Assembly: GCA_964516295.1 (NCBI GenBank)
Contig: CAZEYT010000010.1
Span: 1-53,072 of the forward strand
Direction of reading: 5' to 3'
Source: CAZEYT01 sp964516295
GTDB taxonomy: Bacteria; Verrucomicrobiota; Verrucomicrobiia; Chthoniobacterales; Terrimicrobiaceae
Length of the DNA stretch: 53,072 bases
Positions 52,336 through 53,072 of the stretch are shown here, piece after piece (the first letter of the stretch is position 1; each line of letters opens with the position of its first letter). Under the pieces are notes generated by a model that saw nothing but the letters and a program-made list of their open reading frames with translations, had not been told where the DNA came from and ran no database searches. Position numbers and translations under genes: made by a program.

Positions 52336-53072
52336 ATGACCACCGGCTTGATCCGACCTCTCCGGGACGGCGTCGCGGCCGGTGCCATCGTCCTCGCCGT
52401 CGGCCTGTCGGGCATCGCTTACGTGGTTCATCAAGCGCGCGAGGGACAAAAGGAAATCGTTCGGAACGATCTTCTCCACACCGCTCGGGGAGCGGCGGGT
52501 TCGGTTGACGGCGACCGACACGAGGAGCTCCTCCGGCAAGGTATCACCGGCAGTCGCGAATACTTCGAGGCACTCGAGCCGTTGGTAAGGTTTCACCGGG
52601 GCATTCCGGAGATTGCCTATCTTTACACCCTCGCCGAGCGCGATGGGCGGTTTGTTTTCGGTCTCGACACTGCCCACGCCGGCTCACGCCTTGGTTTTCA
52701 GCGCCCCATCGAGCCGTCCGATCTTTTGGAACCCTACGAAAGTGCCTCGGCCGAGGAAGACGCCGCCGAAATGGAAGCGCTTTGCGAAGGACGCGATTAC
52801 GTAAGCAACGTAGCGTTTTGCGATTCCTACGGTACTTCTCTCACGGCCGTGTCACCCATTCGCGACCAATCCGGCCGACTGGTCGCGATCCTTGGGGTGG
52901 ATCTGAATCTCTCGGAGTATATTCAACGCATCAACTCCGTGGAGCGAGCTGGTCGGGTTGGTTCCGCCTTTCTTGCACTCGCCTCTGTCCGCTCCACTTC
53001 GACGCAGGTCTTTGCGAACGTCATCGACGGCTTTTCCCGCCATTTGCATGAGATGAAAACGGTCGAACACTA
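52336..53072 (+). CDS. N-terminal part of a membrane-anchored sensor protein (cut by window end)
   Basis: An ATG at 52336 opens a frame that stays open to the window edge (245 codons visible). It starts MTTGLIRPLRDGVAAGAIVLAVGLSGIAYVVH, a membrane helix, followed by a periplasmic domain with DLLHTARGAAGSVDGDRHEELL, RGIPEIAYLYTLAERDGRFVFGLDTA and SYGTSLTAVSPIRDQSGRLVAILGVDLNLSEYIQ. The last segment (SPIRDxxGRLVAILGVDL) is typical of Cache/PAS-like sensor domains that precede kinase, GGDEF or chemoreceptor modules; the output domain lies beyond the window. Confidence 0.75.
   Translation, partial: MTTGLIRPLRDGVAAGAIVLAVGLSGIAYVVHQAREGQKEIVRNDLLHTARGAAGSVDGDRHEELLRQGITGSREYFEALEPLVRFHRGIPEIAYLYTLAERDGRFVFGLDTAHAGSRLGFQRPIEPSDLLEPYESASAEEDAAEMEALCEGRDYVSNVAFCDSYGTSLTAVSPIRDQSGRLVAILGVDLNLSEYIQRINSVERAGRVGSAFLALASVRSTSTQVFANVIDGFSRHLHEMKTVEH

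Overview
The window is a high-GC chromosomal segment from a Gram-negative, diderm bacterium. A secretin, a PilT-type ATPase, the mreBCD-mrdA rod-shape cluster and long runs of genes joined by 4-base ATGA overlaps point to the Planctomycetes-Verrucomicrobia-Chlamydiae group, most likely Verrucomicrobiota. That assignment is an inference from gene content; no marker gene proves it.

Layout. Bases 1 to about 5.4 kb look like one end of an integrated mobile element. It carries an ArdC-type antirestriction protein, a Toprim/DUF3991 protein, small coupled ORFs, and a divergently transcribed XRE regulator with an overlapping partner gene. A 22-bp perfect palindrome lies between the two divergent units. 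The element abuts the 3' end of a tRNA-Val(CAC) gene. A PIN-domain toxin candidate with a short upstream partner follows, then a second tRNA-Val (GAC) with its own terminator. From 7.1 to 17.0 kb is a type IV pilus/type II secretion-like locus: a nine-gene minus-strand series (DUF4114-bearing pseudopilin, PilT ATPase, PilM/N/O/P-position proteins, PilW/PilX/PilV-like pseudopilins) divergent from a secretin. From 17.2 to 31.1 kb are mostly housekeeping genes: amidase, glutamate racemase, PPK2, an SGNH hydrolase interrupted by an in-frame TGA, VOC protein, HAD phosphatase, APS/PAPS reductase, transketolase, acetyl-CoA synthetase, phosphodiester glycosidase, MFS transporter and L,D-transpeptidase.

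From 31.1 to 38.2 kb a five-gene operon with 4-base overlaps at every junction encodes a NikR-like repressor, two DUF1989 proteins, a biotin-dependent urea/guanidine carboxylase and allophanate hydrolase. This is the expected gene set for using guanidine (or urea) as nitrogen source without nickel. The NikR-like protein keeps the NikR DNA-binding residues, and a NikR-type operator (GTATGA-N16-TAATAC) sits directly upstream. All four nickel ligands known from E. coli NikR are replaced. This is the strongest candidate for an undescribed regulatory arrangement in the window.

From 38.2 to 44.9 kb is mreB-mreC-mreD-mrdA-rng plus a GFA-family gene. A divergent MASE1-PAS-LytS kinase and its LytTR regulator follow, then a three-gene ABC importer of the iron(III)/spermidine type, and finally the N-terminal part of a membrane sensor protein cut by the window end.
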